The notes beneath the pieces are model-generated. The model searched no databases, was not told the DNA's origin, and was given only the letters and a program-made list of their open reading frames with translations. A stretch of DNA of 64,000 bases. It comes from CBDAKK01 sp965196605. GTDB lineage: Bacteria; Spirochaetota; Spirochaetia; WTKD01; G963693115. Position 1 is the first letter of the stretch. Each line of letters begins with the position of its first letter. Where the stretch lies: contig CBDAKK010000003.1 in the NCBI GenBank assembly GCA_965196605.1, positions 1 to 64,000 on the forward strand, read 5' to 3'. The translations under genes and the position numbers were made by a program. Positions 1 to 9,245 of the stretch are shown here, in pieces.

Positions 1-1393
1 CCACATGCATGAAAACGGTGTTTTCCTCATAGTGCGCGCGCGCCCATAAAAACGTACCCGCCTTACATTGTCCACCAATGGTAGAGCCACCTTTGGGAAA
101 GTACATTGCGGGTTGCCTATATCCAATGGCACCCTTTATGCCGCCGGTAATATGCTCAAAGGGCACAGCCCCAGATATCTCAAAATCCCAATAGAACGTA
201 CCTTTGTATACGCTACCCCAGCGCACATCGTGCAAGGTAGTTTCAGCAGGCAAACCCAAACTATCGAGTAACCTAAAAAGCATGGTCTGCGGAATACCAG
301 AACCCATGTCCACTTCATTAATACACGGAATGGGCTTCCCCTTTCTAATAACTTTTCCATCTTCATCCGGGATAGCAAAGCGCTCAGTAGAGCCAATTGC
401 TCCTTCCATAAAATCAGATGCCGCGCAGACGTCTTTTAAGCCCTGCTGGTATTGCACCCCCACAGAGCTTAAACCAAAGCGCTCTACAAAGCGCGCAACG
501 GCTATGAGCATAGCACATTGTTCTTTAACCTGATCTCGCGTAAGTTCTGTAGTGGAGTCTATTCCATACTGAAATTGCATGCCTTTCTCTTCATAAAACT
601 TCAAGCACTTTTCCCGCAGCGCATCATCAACTAAAGACATTTCGTGTACAAGCGCGCTTTGAGAAAGTCCCTCCAGAGTAATGCCAATGTCGGCAAGTGC
701 TTTTTGCGGAAACAAGCCATTTATCATGCCCATGCACATAAGATCAAAGAGCCCCATAATCTCTTTGTTTTTTAAAATGTGCTTTCCGACTTTCTGCCCT
801 ATTTGTCCCGCTTCGCTTTCAAAAAGACGCGTGTCCTTGCACACCTCGCGTACGTGCGAAGTATCATGACTTACAACACCAAGATTAAGCCATTCTCCTA
901 GTTTTTCATAAAAAAAGGGGTCATTAAATTTTTCAGACCACAAGCGCGATGCGTTGCGTCCCAGCGCCTTAAGCGAACCTGCAAGATTGAGCATGCCTAC
1001 CAAGCCCGGCCATGTGCCGTCAAAATTTGCAAGCAACAATATGGGACACTTATGTTGCGCAAGCGCATATGCCACATGATGCGAATATTGCCATGCAGTA
1101 ATGAGCATGATTACTGGAGCGCGTTCATCAATTTTTGAAAAGACTTGAGAACCCTCACGTTGACTTGAAATAAAACCATGCTTTTTATTTTGTGCATAGA
1201 GATGTGCTCGCACAATTTGTTTGTCAAACTTTTTCGTAAGCACTTTACTCAAAAGGAGTTCAAATTTTTCTTGAACCTCCCAGCATGCTTGATTTGCGCT
1301 TTCCCGCAAATCCCCATTTGCTACAACGCAAACTTCATTTTCTTTTAGCACAAGTGTGCGTGCTGTTTTTGGTAGTGATAATTGCAATGACAT
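1..1393 (-). CDS. L-fucose/L-arabinose isomerase-like protein (partial)
   Basis: The frame is open from an ATG at 1393 to the window edge, so the C-terminus is missing; about 464 codons are visible. A GGGGGAG ribosome-binding site lies just upstream. The protein looks like the L-fucose isomerase-related family (COG2407), aldose-ketose isomerases with a divalent metal site. The C-terminal third carries an NEVDMGSGIPQ segment and a later LHDVRWG segment, placed like the metal-binding Glu and Asp of FucI. It follows a sugar-binding protein gene on the same strand, which fits a sugar uptake and isomerisation locus. A terminator-like hairpin lies between the two genes, so co-transcription would need read-through. 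The substrate cannot be read from the sequence. Confidence 0.75.
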   Translation of the reverse strand, partial: MSLQLSLPKTARTLVLKENEVCVVANGDLRESANQACWEVQEKFELLLSKVLTKKFDKQIVRAHLYAQNKKHGFISSQREGSQVFSKIDERAPVIMLITAWQYSHHVAYALAQHKCPILLLANFDGTWPGLVGMLNLAGSLKALGRNASRLWSEKFNDPFFYEKLGEWLNLGVVSHDTSHVREVCKDTRLFESEAGQIGQKVGKHILKNKEIMGLFDLMCMGMINGLFPQKALADIGITLEGLSQSALVHEMSLVDDALREKCLKFYEEKGMQFQYGIDSTTELTRDQVKEQCAMLIAVARFVERFGLSSVGVQYQQGLKDVCAASDFMEGAIGSTERFAIPDEDGKVIRKGKPIPCINEVDMGSGIPQTMLFRLLDSLGLPAETTLHDVRWGSVYKGTFYWDFEISGAVPFEHITGGIKGAIGYRQPAMYFPKGGSTIGGQCKAGTFLWARAHYEENTVFMHV

Positions 1394-1455
1394 AGCTCCC
1401 CCGCATTTTTAAATTACAAACAATAGCCCTACGGCGCTGAGCCACACAGGCGTAA

Positions 1456-1497
1456 TACAATAATAAACAAAAAGCTGTCTAATGTATAGACAGCTTT
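1456..1497 (-). terminator. Rho-independent terminator after the sugar-binding protein gene
   Basis: A perfect 10-bp inverted repeat (AAAGCTGTCT, 1471-1480, with AGACAGCTTT, 1488-1497) has a 7-nt loop. On the minus strand it is followed by a T-rich run at 1470-1456. It sits just after the stop of the 1530-2489 gene, so it probably ends or attenuates that transcript before the isomerase-like gene. Confidence 0.7.
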
Positions 1498-1529
1498 GAA
1501 GCAAATAAGCGTATTCCAAGAGGTAAGTA

Positions 1530-2489
1530 TTATTTTTTACCAAGTGGATATATAAGCTTTTGTATTTTCGGTTCTTCTAAATTTTTTGCAGATACGTATG
1601 TAGCACCAGTATCAATTCTTGGTGAAACTTTTTTCCCCGCAAGAATATCGACAACAGCTTTAATGCTCAAATATCCCATGTTAAAGGGGTCTTGTACAAC
1701 CGAGCCCTTTATGATGCCATTTTTTATATAGCGTACTTGATTGTCTGAAGCATCATAGCCAACGAGGGCAATTTTGTCTTGCACTTTTTTCTCTTCTATG
1801 GCACGAGCAACACCAAGAGCGGTGCCTTCATTGGTAGCAAAAATACCTACGAGGTCAGGGTTTGCCGCTATTACATCTTGTGTAATTGCCAAAGCCTTTG
1901 CTAGATCGCCATCGGAATATTGCGTATTGAGGAGTTTTATGTTGGGGTATTTTTTCAAAATTTCTACAGCTCCTTTTTCTCTATCAATAGCTGTTGATGT
2001 TCCCGCATTGTGTGCTATGACAATTACTTTGCCCTTTTTACCAATGAGTTTCACCAATTCTCTTGCACCTATTCGGCCGCCTTCAACATTGTCAGTCGCA
2101 ATAAAACTTTGAGAATAATTACCACCTATGCCTGAGTCAAAGGTTACAAGGGGTATGCCAGCATCCACAGCTTTTTTAGATACTGGAATCAATGCCTTAG
2201 TATCAAGCGCAGCCAAAGCAATGGCATCAACCTTTTTAGTTATGGCATTTTCAACCATGGATATCTGTTTGCTAATTTCAGTCTCTTTTTCAGGACCTAT
2301 AAAATAGGTGGCAACACCAAACTCTTTGGCAGCAGCCTTGACCCCAGAGGCTACGGTACGCCAAAAATCATGCTGATAGCCCTTGCTAATAACACCAATA
2401 CGCACTTTGCCGTCAGCCGCATCACCACTTGCAAAGGCAAAGGCAATACTTGTAATCAACAACACGAAAACAAAAATAATTTTTTTCAT
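1530..2489 (-). CDS. Periplasmic sugar-binding protein (RbsB-like)
   Basis: A 319-aa ABC-type substrate-binding protein of the periplasmic-binding-protein type 1 fold (Peripla_BP_4, ribose/galactose group). The N-terminus is a signal peptide (residues 1-20, MKK then a hydrophobic core, AFA/S cleavage) with no lipobox Cys. The mature part begins VRIGVISKGYQHDFWR, typical of the first lobe, and later has LVTFDSG and ALVGYDAS, typical of hinge and ligand-pocket segments. The start has a good AAGGAGT ribosome-binding site. No permease or ATPase gene is adjacent upstream; they may lie beyond the window start after the isomerase-like gene. The ligand is unknown, probably a pentose or hexose. Confidence 0.85.
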   Translation of the reverse strand: MKKIIFVFVLLITSIAFAFASGDAADGKVRIGVISKGYQHDFWRTVASGVKAAAKEFGVATYFIGPEKETEISKQISMVENAITKKVDAIALAALDTKALIPVSKKAVDAGIPLVTFDSGIGGNYSQSFIATDNVEGGRIGARELVKLIGKKGKVIVIAHNAGTSTAIDREKGAVEILKKYPNIKLLNTQYSDGDLAKALAITQDVIAANPDLVGIFATNEGTALGVARAIEEKKVQDKIALVGYDASDNQVRYIKNGIIKGSVVQDPFNMGYLSIKAVVDILAGKKVSPRIDTGATYVSAKNLEEPKIQKLIYPLGKK

Positions 2490-2578
2490 AATTACTCCTT
2501 AAGATTAATATGCTTCTATTATGGATGGTTTCTCATTTTTGACACAAGGCTAGGAGGTGTTTAAGAATGCTTGCGTGA

Positions 2579-4471
2579 TTAGTCTGTGTACTGGACGCAG
2601 GGCGTTTCTTGTTTTTTGCTACGAAAGTCTTTATGACGGTTTAAGTACACCATGAGTACGACAAGGTCAGACTGGCGCACCCCCGAAATACGAGAGGCGT
2701 GGTGCAAGGTAGTGGGCTTGTGCTGAATAAGCTTAGCTCTAGCCTCACTTGAAAGCCCTAGCACGGCGCCGTAGTCGTAGTTGCGCGGAATGCTAAGCAA
2801 CTCCAGCTTTTTAAGCCTTGCAATTTCGCGTTCTTGACGTTCAATATAGCCCTCGTATTTCACCTCTATTTCCGTTTGCCGTAAGCAGTCGGCGCTGCTG
2901 TCCTCGTCCATAAGGGACGCATCAAAGCGCATTATGTCCTTTAGTGAAATGCGCGGGCTTTTTAAGATGTGCAAAAAACTTTTCCCGCTAAAGGGCTCTA
3001 GTTCGGGAAAGGCTTCTACGTCTTCTTTTTTTACATAGCGGGTACTTAAGGATTTTTTGTTGCTTTCTATACTCTTTTGTTTTTGTACTAAAACCTGCAC
3101 TCGGCTTTGTTGTATAAGTCCTATGCTGTGTCCTAGTTCCGTCAAGCGCATGTCGCAGGAGTCATGCCGCAAGTTCATTCTGTGCTCAGCGCGCGAGGTA
3201 AACATGCGGTACGGCTCCTGTGTGCCAAGTGTTACAAGGTCGTCTATAAGCACGCCTATGTAGGCTTCGCTGCGGCTTAAAATTATGGGCTCCTCATGTT
3301 GCAAATAGCGGGAGGCATTTATGCCCGCCATGAGCCCTTGCGCCGCAGCCTCTTCGTAACCTGAAGTGCCGTTTATCTGACCCGCTAAAAACAGGCCGCT
3401 GAGCATTTTGCATTCTAAGGAGGGGTAGAGTTGCGAAGGGTCGCAATAGTCGTACTCCACCGCGTAGCCGGGGCGTAGTATTTCTGCATGCTCTAAGCCC
3501 GCTATGCTACGAATAAATTCTTTTTGAACTTGTTCGGGCAACGAGGTTGAAAGCCCATTAAGGTACATTTCGTCCGTGGAGAGCCCTTCGGGTTCTATAA
3601 AAATTTGATGCCTGTCGCGGTCGGGAAATTTTTGTACCTTGTCCTCAATGGAGGGGCAGTAGCGCGGGCCGTTGCCGACTATTTTTCCAGAATACAGCGG
3701 CGAACTGTGCATGTTTTGTTTTATTACTTGGTGTGTTGCCGCGCCCGTGTAGGTAACGTAGCAGGCCACTTGTTCTTTACTCAGGGTTTCTCGCGAAAAT
3801 GAAAAAGGCACAATTTCATCATCACCAAACTGCGCTTCGAGTTTAGAAAAGTCCAGTGAGCGGCGGTGTACCCGCGCGGGCGTGCCTGTTTTTAGCCTGC
3901 CCATGGAAAAACCTATGCGGCGCAAAGTGCCATCTAAATGCAGGGCAGCGGGTTCTGCAAGCCTCCCTGCTTGGGCGTTGTAAGCACCAATAAAAACTGT
4001 GCCGTTGAGAAACGTACCCGTAGTAAGCACCACGACTTTGGTGCTGTAGCGCGTGCCACGCTCGGTTACCAGACCTGTTATGCGTTTGCCCTCTTTTACA
4101 AAATCCACAACGGTGTCTTGTATGAGAAAAAGGTTTTTTTCACATTCAAGTGTTTTTTTTGCCTCTATTTGGTAGGCAAGCTTGTCGGCTTGCGCGCGCG
4201 GTGCCTGCACCGAGGGTCCGCGACTTCGGTTGAGTATGCGAAACTGTATCATGGTTTTGTCTATAAGCTTGCCCATTTCGCCGCCGAGGGCGTCTATTTC
4301 GCGCACCATGTTGCCCTTTGCCAAGCCACCTACCGCGGGGTTGCATGAGAGTTTGCCTATGGTGTCGAGGTTTTGTGTAATAAGCGCAGTAGAAAAACCA
4401 AGTCGCGCGAGCGCAAGGCAGGCCTCTATGCCCGCGTGCCCGCCGCCTATGACAATTGCATCAAAGTCCAT
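2579..4471 (-). CDS. mnmG: tRNA uridine-5-carboxymethylaminomethyl modification enzyme MnmG (GidA)
   Basis: Full-length 630-aa FAD protein. With MnmE it adds the cmnm5 group to the wobble uridine of certain tRNAs, in the cytoplasm. The dinucleotide-binding motif IGGGHAG is at residues 8-14, followed by the MnmG signature around KLSCNPAVGGLAKGNMVREI. VVLTTGTFLNGTVFIG and the C-terminal DYGAVLGLSSEARAKL also match the family, and the length is normal. No MnmE gene is nearby. The start has only a weak AAGAG ribosome-binding site, but the first residues lead straight into the FAD motif, so little else is possible. Confidence 0.97.
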   Translation of the reverse strand: MDFDAIVIGGGHAGIEACLALARLGFSTALITQNLDTIGKLSCNPAVGGLAKGNMVREIDALGGEMGKLIDKTMIQFRILNRSRGPSVQAPRAQADKLAYQIEAKKTLECEKNLFLIQDTVVDFVKEGKRITGLVTERGTRYSTKVVVLTTGTFLNGTVFIGAYNAQAGRLAEPAALHLDGTLRRIGFSMGRLKTGTPARVHRRSLDFSKLEAQFGDDEIVPFSFSRETLSKEQVACYVTYTGAATHQVIKQNMHSSPLYSGKIVGNGPRYCPSIEDKVQKFPDRDRHQIFIEPEGLSTDEMYLNGLSTSLPEQVQKEFIRSIAGLEHAEILRPGYAVEYDYCDPSQLYPSLECKMLSGLFLAGQINGTSGYEEAAAQGLMAGINASRYLQHEEPIILSRSEAYIGVLIDDLVTLGTQEPYRMFTSRAEHRMNLRHDSCDMRLTELGHSIGLIQQSRVQVLVQKQKSIESNKKSLSTRYVKKEDVEAFPELEPFSGKSFLHILKSPRISLKDIMRFDASLMDEDSSADCLRQTEIEVKYEGYIERQEREIARLKKLELLSIPRNYDYGAVLGLSSEARAKLIQHKPTTLHHASRISGVRQSDLVVLMVYLNRHKDFRSKKQETPCVQYTD

Positions 4472-4590
4472 GCTCTTATGATAGCGTTTTTATAGGCTCA
4501 GTGCTCTTGCGTTGCACTTGGCCTTTGAATCCATCATACTTATAAACACAAAGACACACCTAGACATCCTCATGGAGAATAATTGCAACT

Positions 4591-5655
4591 ATGAAAAAAT
4601 ACCACATATATGCATGTCTAATGCTTGCGCTTTTTTCTGTGCTTAATTCATGCTATTACACAACACAAGCGTACTATTTATTTAAGTACACTTACGATGA
4701 TGCGCAAAATGTAGAGAATCTGCTCGCTAGTCCTAAGACGCCACAAGATACAAAAGCATTCTTAAAAAATGTGAAGACTATCAAGGCATTTTTGCAAGAT
4801 TACGCGCACCTGAACATCAGCAAAACCTACAATTCATACACAGAGCTAGAGCGCGATTACCTTGTTTCAGTAGTGCAGGCGGCACCGGAATTTGGCTTAA
4901 GCCCGTACATGTGGGGCTACCCCTTTGTTGGCAAACTACCCTACCGCGGGTACTACAACATACAAGACGCACAAAAAGAAGCAAGAAAGCTGATGAAGCA
5001 AAACTACGATGTGCTTATTCGGCGCGTGCGAGCATTTAGCACTTTGAATATGCTGCCCGACCCTTTGTACTCATTTATGAAGCAATACAAAGAATGGGAG
5101 CTAGTGGAGCTCATAGCCCATGAGCAAACTCACGCCACCATTTGGGTTTCAAAGCACAGCGCCTTTAACGAACAGCTTGCAAATTTTGTAGGGCGTCAAA
5201 GCGCCTTAGATTACACAAAACAAAAATACGGCGTGCAGTCTTCGCAGTATGAAGAAGTGCGTAACAGCGAAAAAAATGCACATGCCTTTGCCGCGTTTAT
5301 GTACAGCACGCGCACAAAGTTAGAAGGTGTATACAAAGACGAGGCGCTTACAGAGGATGAAAAGCGAGAGAAAAAGAAACTTATATTGAAAAAGGCACAG
5401 GAAGACTTTGTGAAAAATTACAAGCAGCACTTTACAAACGACAGCTATGCTAACGTCGACATTAGTGCGTACAACAACGCTTTTTTTGCAACCATTTCCT
5501 TATATGAAGAAAACAACGGCATGTTTGAAAAAGCGTATGAGGCATGTGGGAACAGCATGTCGAAGTTTATTGACACGCTGCAAAAAGTCAAAAAACGCCC
5601 GTATAAAAAAAAGCCTTTCGCCTTCTTGGAAACCATGTGCAAAAATAATGAATAA
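4591..5655 (+). CDS. Putative lipoprotein aminopeptidase (PF10023-like zinc protease)
   Basis: A 354-aa predicted lipoprotein: a hydrophobic N-terminus ends in a lipobox at LNSC (residues 18-21). The middle carries IAHEQTHATIW, an HExxH zinc motif, followed about 16 residues later by FNEQLANFVG, which supplies the third ligand Glu as in gluzincins. This combination plus AxFVG is typical of the putative aminopeptidase family PF10023. The C-terminal third is Lys/Glu-rich with helical, coiled-coil-like stretches. It is divergent from mnmG, with the promoter region at 4472-4590. Its natural substrate is not known. Confidence 0.8.
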   Translation: MKKYHIYACLMLALFSVLNSCYYTTQAYYLFKYTYDDAQNVENLLASPKTPQDTKAFLKNVKTIKAFLQDYAHLNISKTYNSYTELERDYLVSVVQAAPEFGLSPYMWGYPFVGKLPYRGYYNIQDAQKEARKLMKQNYDVLIRRVRAFSTLNMLPDPLYSFMKQYKEWELVELIAHEQTHATIWVSKHSAFNEQLANFVGRQSALDYTKQKYGVQSSQYEEVRNSEKNAHAFAAFMYSTRTKLEGVYKDEALTEDEKREKKKLILKKAQEDFVKNYKQHFTNDSYANVDISAYNNAFFATISLYEENNGMFEKAYEACGNSMSKFIDTLQKVKKRPYKKKPFAFLETMCKNNE

Positions 5656-5706
5656 GCGTGGACGTATGCATTGTTGCTTTTGGTGCATTTGAACTAGCAT
5701 AGTATC

Positions 5707-6300
5707 ATGCAGGAATTCAGTTGGCTAAGCTTCATAGTCTTTACCATTGTTATGCTCGGGGTACCGGGTCCATCTGTCATAGCAGTATTATATAGTGGCA
5801 TAAACTACGGATTCAGGCGATCGTTTCCATATATCCTAGGGGTGATATCGGGATATTCATGGAACTTGCTTATTGCCGCCTGCGGTGTTGGAGCAATCCT
5901 CGAACACAAAATACTCTACCGCGTTTTACAGTATGCAATGTTTGCCTACATCTTCAGCATTGCGTACAAAATAGCAACTTCCGCACCACTTGAGCAAGGC
6001 ACAAAAAGCAAGCCGCTTAATTTTTTTCAAGGCCTCTTAATCAATCCGCTAAACCCCAAAGCCTACATAGCCGCACTCCTTGCCATATCGCAATTCTCCA
6101 TGCCAAATTCGTATTGGTCTTCGGCGCTGGTAATTGTTGGAGGCAATCTCATCATAGCATTGAGCGTGCAAAGTTGCTGGGCATTGCTTGGGCAATACAT
6201 TGCAAAGCTTTTTGCCCACCCCACATGGTACAAGCCCGTAAACTACCTTTTGGCAATATCCTTAATACTCTCCGTTGTTCTGGCATATTTCAGTAAATAA
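5707..6300 (+). CDS. LysE/RhtB-type amino-acid exporter, copy 1
   Basis: A 197-aa inner-membrane protein with five or six hydrophobic segments. It has the LysE-family hallmarks GVPGPSVIAVL near residue 20 and NPLNPKAYIAA near residue 115. Family members export amino acids or similar small molecules. A paralogue follows immediately at 6475. The N-terminal halves differ clearly while the C-terminal halves are nearly the same, which suggests an old duplication with later gene conversion. No clear Shine-Dalgarno sequence precedes the ATG. The substrate is unknown. Confidence 0.85.
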   Translation: MQEFSWLSFIVFTIVMLGVPGPSVIAVLYSGINYGFRRSFPYILGVISGYSWNLLIAACGVGAILEHKILYRVLQYAMFAYIFSIAYKIATSAPLEQGTKSKPLNFFQGLLINPLNPKAYIAALLAISQFSMPNSYWSSALVIVGGNLIIALSVQSCWALLGQYIAKLFAHPTWYKPVNYLLAISLILSVVLAYFSK

Positions 6301-6334
6301 GCAACGCATTGTAATTCAACCCAAGAAGAGAAAA

Positions 6335-6366
6335 ATAAGCCTAGGTTTTTTTTGCGCCTAAGCAGA
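6335..6366. repeat. Relic of the glycosyltransferase gene 3' end, from the LysE duplication
   Basis: Just after LysE copy 1, a stretch containing CCTAGGTTTTTTTTGCGCC and AAGCAG repeats the sequence after LysE copy 2 (7105-7132, CCTAGGTGTTTTTGCGCC then AGAGCAG). There it encodes the last residues (LLWRKNT and stop) of the glycosyltransferase on the minus strand. The relic has an extra base and substitutions. It shows that the duplicated unit ran past the LysE stop into the neighbouring gene. Confidence 0.65.
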
Positions 6367-6474
6367 CGCACCTGAGGCTATTTGCGCACAAAAACACCTT
6401 TGCCTTCTTACAAAGCATGTCTAAGAAGTAGCACATCCGCAGTCTACAATAGCGTGCGGCATTATAATAATATT

Positions 6475-7065
6475 ATGGTAGAGTTTGCTTGGCTAAATTT
6501 TATTGTCTTTACCATTGTTATTGTCGGCACACCCGGTCCCGCTACCATATCGGTATTACATAGCGGAATAAACTATGGCTTTAAGAAATCATTCCCCTAT
6601 CTTGTAGGAGTAGTAATGGGTTTCTCATGGAATTTAAGCATGGCTGCCTTTGGTGTTACAATCCTCGAACACCAAATACTCTATCGCGTCTTACAATACA
6701 CAATGCTTGCCTACATTTTCAGCATTGCGTACAAAATAGCAACTTCAGCGCCACTTGAACAAGGCAGCCAAAGCAAGCCGCTTAATTTTTTTCAAGGCCT
6801 CTTGCTTAATTCGCTAAACCCCAAGGCCTACATAGCTGCATTCCTTGGCATATCGCAATTCTCCATACCAAGTTCATATTGGGCTTCGGCACTGGTAATT
6901 GTTGGAGGTAATCTCATCATAGCATTGAGTGTGCAAAACTGCTGGGCATTGCTTGGGCAGTACATTGCAAAGCTTTTTGCTCACCCCACATGGTACAAAC
7001 CCGTAAATTACCTTTTGGCAATATCCCTAGTACTCTCCGTTATTCTGCCATACCTCAGTAAATAA
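6475..7065 (+). CDS. LysE/RhtB-type amino-acid exporter, copy 2
   Basis: A 196-aa paralogue of the gene at 5707, with the same family motifs (GTPGPATISVL, NSLNPKAYIAA). The frame is open upstream to 6382, but the ATG at 6475 aligns with the start of copy 1 and is chosen. A TATAAT at 6463-6468 sits only 6 nt before this ATG and no Shine-Dalgarno is seen, so the message may be leaderless. The Pro in NPLNP of copy 1 is Ser here. It is convergent with the glycosyltransferase gene. Confidence 0.85.
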   Translation: MVEFAWLNFIVFTIVIVGTPGPATISVLHSGINYGFKKSFPYLVGVVMGFSWNLSMAAFGVTILEHQILYRVLQYTMLAYIFSIAYKIATSAPLEQGSQSKPLNFFQGLLLNSLNPKAYIAAFLGISQFSIPSSYWASALVIVGGNLIIALSVQNCWALLGQYIAKLFAHPTWYKPVNYLLAISLVLSVILPYLSK

Positions 7066-7103
7066 AACAACACATGTAATGCAACGCAAAAAGGGGAATA
7101 ACC

Positions 7104-8078
7104 CTAGGTGTTTTTGCGCCAGAGCAGCGGTGCTACAAAAGGTTTAAGCAAGCGCTTTGCTTGTATGAGGGCATTTACACCGTAGTTTTTTATGCGCGTT
7201 TTAGGTGGACAAACAAAGCGCGTGTAAGCACGGCGCGCCAAGACGCTTTCAATTATTTGCACGTCCTGCGGTACTTCAAAGCTCTTGTAGGCTAAGGCGG
7301 CGTTGGGGTTTGTTGTAGTAGGAAGATGGGTGCTCAGTCCATCGGCACGCCAACCCGTGTTGTTTGTAAGCGTTTCAGGGGGGTACAAACACAACTGGTC
7401 ATTTAAAAAAAACGAGACGCCCGTTTGCACGTCCCATGTGTTGAGAAAACCGCTGTGCTGCGCGTCTAGTATGCCACTCACCCACCGTGCATTGCCAAAG
7501 TCAAGCTCTTTTTTGCGCTTTGTGTGTGCAAGTGTTTTTACAAGCTGTGCGGTGTCCCAGCACACGCCGTCCCATGAACGGCGCCACGTTGCCCAGCCCC
7601 AGCAGGCAAAGTGCCGCAAAAAATACGGCGCGTGCGGGTTAAAAAGTTTCCGCGCATAAGGGTAGCAATGCCCACAAATTGCGGCAACTTCTTGCGCGTC
7701 CTTAAAACGCTGCAGTGCCTGTGCAACAAATTCGTAGAAATACGGGCTTGTTACAATATCATCTTCTACAATTACGGCAGCTTCGTAGTCCGACAAGGTC
7801 GTGTCAATAGCATAGCGAACATTGCGCAAAAGTCCCTTGTTGCTAGACGCGGCGTGCATCACCTTTTTCCCCTTCCAAGGAAAATTTTTGCACACGCGCC
7901 GCACTTCTTCAACCTGCGCATGCTCTTGTGCATTTGCTTCTTTGTCCCCACGCGGCCCGTCTATAAACACGTACAAGGGTACGTCTGTCGCGCCATAGTT
8001 GTTTGCAAGCGCCTTCAGCGTGTCTTGTATGTGGCGCGGTCTTCTAAAGCCAATAAGCGTAAACGCATGTGAAATCAC
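7104..8078 (-). CDS. Glycosyltransferase, GT-A fold (GNT-I-like)
   Basis: A 324-aa cytoplasmic or membrane-associated sugar transferase without clear membrane spans. The N-terminus reads HAFTLIGFRRP, a typical nucleotide-sugar binding beta strand. VIVEDDIVTSPYFYEF near residue 110 supplies the DxD-like metal motif and resembles GNT-I-type and family-2-like transferases, and FACWGWATWRRSWD is a second hallmark. The start is a GTG at 8078 with a GGGAAGG ribosome-binding site. It lies 18 bp after the coaX stop and is probably co-transcribed with it. Donor and acceptor sugars cannot be told; envelope polysaccharide synthesis is a reasonable guess. Confidence 0.75.
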   Translation of the reverse strand: MISHAFTLIGFRRPRHIQDTLKALANNYGATDVPLYVFIDGPRGDKEANAQEHAQVEEVRRVCKNFPWKGKKVMHAASSNKGLLRNVRYAIDTTLSDYEAAVIVEDDIVTSPYFYEFVAQALQRFKDAQEVAAICGHCYPYARKLFNPHAPYFLRHFACWGWATWRRSWDGVCWDTAQLVKTLAHTKRKKELDFGNARWVSGILDAQHSGFLNTWDVQTGVSFFLNDQLCLYPPETLTNNTGWRADGLSTHLPTTTNPNAALAYKSFEVPQDVQIIESVLARRAYTRFVCPPKTRIKNYGVNALIQAKRLLKPFVAPLLWRKNT

Positions 8079-8096
8079 CCTGAGCCTTCCCGCTGC

Positions 8097-8846
8097 TTAC
8101 AAATTGTGTTCCGCAATAATGCGGATGCCATTTAAGGTGTGATAGCTGTCTATTACATCAAATATGCCACATGCGGGCGCGATATATTTTACAAAGCCTC
8201 CCGTCGCAAAAAATTTGGCGTCCTCGCCAAGCTCTTCTTGCATTTGCAGAGCAATGCCGCGCGTCAGGTGTTTGTAGCCCAGCATCAACCCTGCATTAAT
8301 GGAAGCCTCCGTAGTAGTGCCCAGCGCGTGCTGCGGCATGGCCAAGGATATTGCGGTAAGCTGCGCGGCGTTTTGAACCAGTGCCTGTAATGCAGTGCTT
8401 AACCCGGGGCTTATGCTCACCCCCGCAACCTCGCCGTTCTTTCTTACTGCGGTCAAGGTAAGCGCGGTGCCAAAGTCCGCCGTTACGCTTGCCTGAGAAG
8501 GGCTAGCAACAAAGGAGGCTACGGCGTTTGCAAGCAAGTCATGCCCCAACTGCTGCTGCGGGTTAAGTATGGGGACACGCAGGCCTGCGTGGACGGCAAG
8601 CACGGTTTGACGCGTTATTATGTGTAATGCCTCAAAAAACAGGGCATTGAGAGAGGGGACTACAGAAGCAACCGCAACGGCTTCGCAGCTTGCAAGGGAC
8701 GCAGCGGGTAATATAGTGTTCAATATGGTTCTATATTCGTCAGAAGTGTGCGTGTCTCTTGAGGAGATGCGGTACAAGTCGCTCCATGCGCCATTAATAA
8801 AAAACGCCATGGTGATGTTGGTGTTGCCTATGTTACATACGAGCAT
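8097..8846 (-). CDS. coaX: Type III pantothenate kinase
   Basis: CoaX phosphorylates pantothenate in the first step of CoA synthesis. The ATG at 8846 is chosen because MLVCNIGNTNI is the family start; the frame is open to 8888. Visible motifs are GHDLLANAVA (the G-x-D segment with the catalytic Asp), TADFGTALTL and GVSISPGL. The first motif is normally DxGNT, but here the Asp is Asn (NIGNT), a residue expected to help bind metal and phosphate. The length (249 aa) is normal. The downstream neighbour is a glycosyltransferase. Activity is likely but the Asn is worth noting. Confidence 0.88.
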   Translation of the reverse strand: MLVCNIGNTNITMAFFINGAWSDLYRISSRDTHTSDEYRTILNTILPAASLASCEAVAVASVVPSLNALFFEALHIITRQTVLAVHAGLRVPILNPQQQLGHDLLANAVASFVASPSQASVTADFGTALTLTAVRKNGEVAGVSISPGLSTALQALVQNAAQLTAISLAMPQHALGTTTEASINAGLMLGYKHLTRGIALQMQEELGEDAKFFATGGFVKYIAPACGIFDVIDSYHTLNGIRIIAEHNL

Positions 8847-9003
8847 TACTTTGCATGATACCACACTTAATGACTTATACGTACACAATGGCGCTCAAAC
8901 TACTCATGAGCAAAGACAAGGCACTTATCAAATAACTAGGCGTATAGCTGCCATGTGAGACGGCGAGTCTTCACGTACCCTAGGGGCTTGAGCCATACGG
9001 GGC

Positions 9004-9201
9004 TTACGTGCCTTGTTTCTTCTGAAAGTGTGGGCATATCATGCCAGTTGCGTGAAACACCACATGTGAGGGCATGTCTCTACTCTTAAAGTTAAAGTGC
9101 ACACATTGGCGGGGCTTTGCTGCGTCCCAGCTTACTTTGAAAAAAACGCATTTGAGACAATTTGGTAACGTAGGAGACCTTGCGCCCTTGTATTCTTGCA
9201 T
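9004..9201 (-). CDS. Small Cys-rich conserved protein
   Basis: A small protein with CLKCVFFKVSWD, then QCVHFNFKSR, PSHVVFHATG and CPHF. I recognise this from memory as an uncharacterised bacterial family of about 55-65 residues with the pattern CxxCxxxxVTWD...C...FKSK..PS..V...G..C..F. The four Cys suggest a small zinc or iron-sulfur site; no function is known to me. The frame is open to another ATG at 9237; the ATG at 9201 is preferred because it gives the family's usual short N-terminus, though neither start has a strong ribosome-binding site. Repeat block A begins just upstream. Confidence 0.7.
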   Translation of the reverse strand: MQEYKGARSPTLPNCLKCVFFKVSWDAAKPRQCVHFNFKSRDMPSHVVFHATGMICPHFQKKQGT

Positions 9202-9245
9202 AGTCTGTCTTTCATTGTAGCTGACGCAGGGTTGCATGAGCGCGC

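Noticed and set aside
2515..2560. Possible promoter of the sugar-binding protein (TTGTGT / CATAAT)
   Set aside because: The -35 match is weak (3 of 6) and other spacings fit about as well.
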